Origin: an uncultured Lachnospiraceae bacterium
GTDB taxonomy: Bacteria > Bacillota > Clostridia > Lachnospirales > Lachnospiraceae
DNA: 5,604 bases
Direction of reading: 5' to 3'
Assembly (NCBI GenBank): GCA_902797015.1
Contig: CADBRG010000300.1
Coordinates: 1-5,604 of the forward strand
Positions 4,977-5,604 of the stretch are shown here, piece by piece. Every line of letters starts with the position of its first letter. Position 1 is the first letter of the stretch. The translations under genes were made by a program, and so were the position numbers. The notes below the pieces were generated by a model, which worked only from the letters and a program-made list of their open reading frames with translations, was not told the origin of the DNA and made no database searches.

Positions 4977-5604
4977 TTATCGAAATACTCCATTTGTTGA
5001 AATACTGACTTCTATCCCTTTTTCCGTAAAAAAGCGGTAAATATTTTGCGGAATATTGGTACTTCTTAGAATTGAGGTTACATTAATCGCGATCTTGCCT
5101 CCATAGGAGCTCACGCTAAGCTTTAAAGGCTGTCCTTTCGCATGTGCAAGAATCACATTGACAAAATCAACATATTCCCGATATGGTTCTGCTACCGTCT
5201 GCAGTCCGATATTCGTCACCGTAGATGTGATGGATTTCTGGGAAAGCTTATGAATCTGCTTTAATACAGGATTCTTAAAAAGCATTGGCACCATACGCGA
5301 CAAAAGATTCTTTTCTGTAGAGACATTCGTAGACAACCGATTCTGCAACTCTTCTCTCGTGGTCTGTTCCCGCAGCGTTTTCCTGATCTGAGCCAGAACT
5401 TCTGAAAATGTCACCTCTTCTGCTTCATCGGGTCGGAACATCGCGTTGATATTAACAAAAAAGTTTTTGGTCGTATCCACACCAAAAACAGGTCTTAAGT
5501 TTACCGGCACACAGATAACGATGGGACGCTCCGCTGTGATCTGCTTTTTATGTTCCTGCCAGATACTATACGCAAGAACAGAAACAATCAGTTCATTGAT
5601 CGTC
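4977..5604 (-). CDS. Condensation/alcohol-acetyltransferase-like acyltransferase, C-terminal part (5' end outside window)
   Basis: The reading frame is open to the right edge, giving 208 visible C-terminal residues. A GTG at 5510 is not a credible start because conserved sequence continues upstream of it: TINELIVSVLAYSIW, then ERPIVICVPVNLR. PVNLR followed by a NFFVNI segment, then VTNIG and a C-terminal strand pair (KIAINVTS, VSISTNG), fits the second half of the CoA-dependent acyltransferase/condensation fold (alcohol acetyltransferase and PapA5-like proteins). The catalytic HHxxxD motif of that fold would lie in the missing N-terminal half, so activity cannot be confirmed here. No membrane segment is seen. 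The stop codon directly abuts the start of the membrane protein gene. The expected role is transfer of an acyl group from CoA or a carrier to an alcohol or amine. The superfamily is fairly sure, the substrate unknown. Confidence 0.75.
   Translation of the reverse strand, partial: TINELIVSVLAYSIWQEHKKQITAERPIVICVPVNLRPVFGVDTTKNFFVNINAMFRPDEAEEVTFSEVLAQIRKTLREQTTREELQNRLSTNVSTEKNLLSRMVPMLFKNPVLKQIHKLSQKSITSTVTNIGLQTVAEPYREYVDFVNVILAHAKGQPLKLSVSSYGGKIAINVTSILRSTNIPQNIYRFFTEKGIEVSISTNGVFR

Noticed and set aside
1..5604. CRISPR array, tRNA, rRNA, insertion sequence or attachment site
   Set aside because: No regularly spaced repeats, cloverleaf, transposase frame or terminal inverted repeats were seen on either strand. 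Weak or diverged remnants cannot be excluded by eye.

Overview
The window carries four protein-coding genes, all on the minus strand, so the biological reading order runs from the right end to the left. The organism looks like a low-to-mid-GC Bacillota, most likely a gut or oral member of the Clostridia (Lachnospiraceae-like) or Erysipelotrichia. The reasons are the AGGAGG ribosome binding site, the signal peptide and charged cell-wall sorting tail of the large surface protein, its mix of SpaA/Cna-B and VaFE domains, and the presence of a DUF6320-like gene. This placement is inferred from family recognition; no taxonomic marker is present.

Right half (5604 to 3329): three tightly packed genes. 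First is the C-terminal part of a condensation/alcohol-acetyltransferase-like acyltransferase, whose 5' end lies beyond the window. Its TAA stop abuts the ATG of a small membrane protein with an N-terminal CxxC...CxxC zinc ribbon and six predicted membrane helices (DUF6320-like). After 34 bases comes a 310-residue alpha/beta hydrolase of the HSL/acetyl-esterase type. The last two joints are close enough for one transcript, which ends at an intrinsic terminator at 3266-3295. An acyl-transferring enzyme, a membrane partner and an esterase in one operon suggest an acyl (ester) modification and removal module, perhaps acting on a lipid or envelope substrate. The substrate cannot be read from the sequence.

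Middle (3133 to 3328): a 196-base intergenic region. It holds the operon terminator, a strong sigma-A-type promoter (TTTACA-16-TATACT) for the next gene, a duplicated A-tract element with a 21-base period just upstream of that promoter, and an imperfect 13-base inverted repeat, one arm of which overlaps the -10 box.

Left half (3132 to 121): one 1003-residue surface adhesin or pilin-like protein. It has a signal peptide, an N-terminal thioester-domain-like region, four SpaA/Cna-B-like domains, two VaFE (Thr-Gln ester bond) repeats, a degenerate LPXTG-type signal (SPQTD), a membrane helix and a basic tail. It appears to be a monocistronic unit of its own. No sortase gene is visible.

Left end (1 to 120): two strong hairpins whose T-runs face outward in opposite directions. 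They suggest a composite terminator between this adhesin gene and a convergent plus-strand gene lying beyond the left edge.
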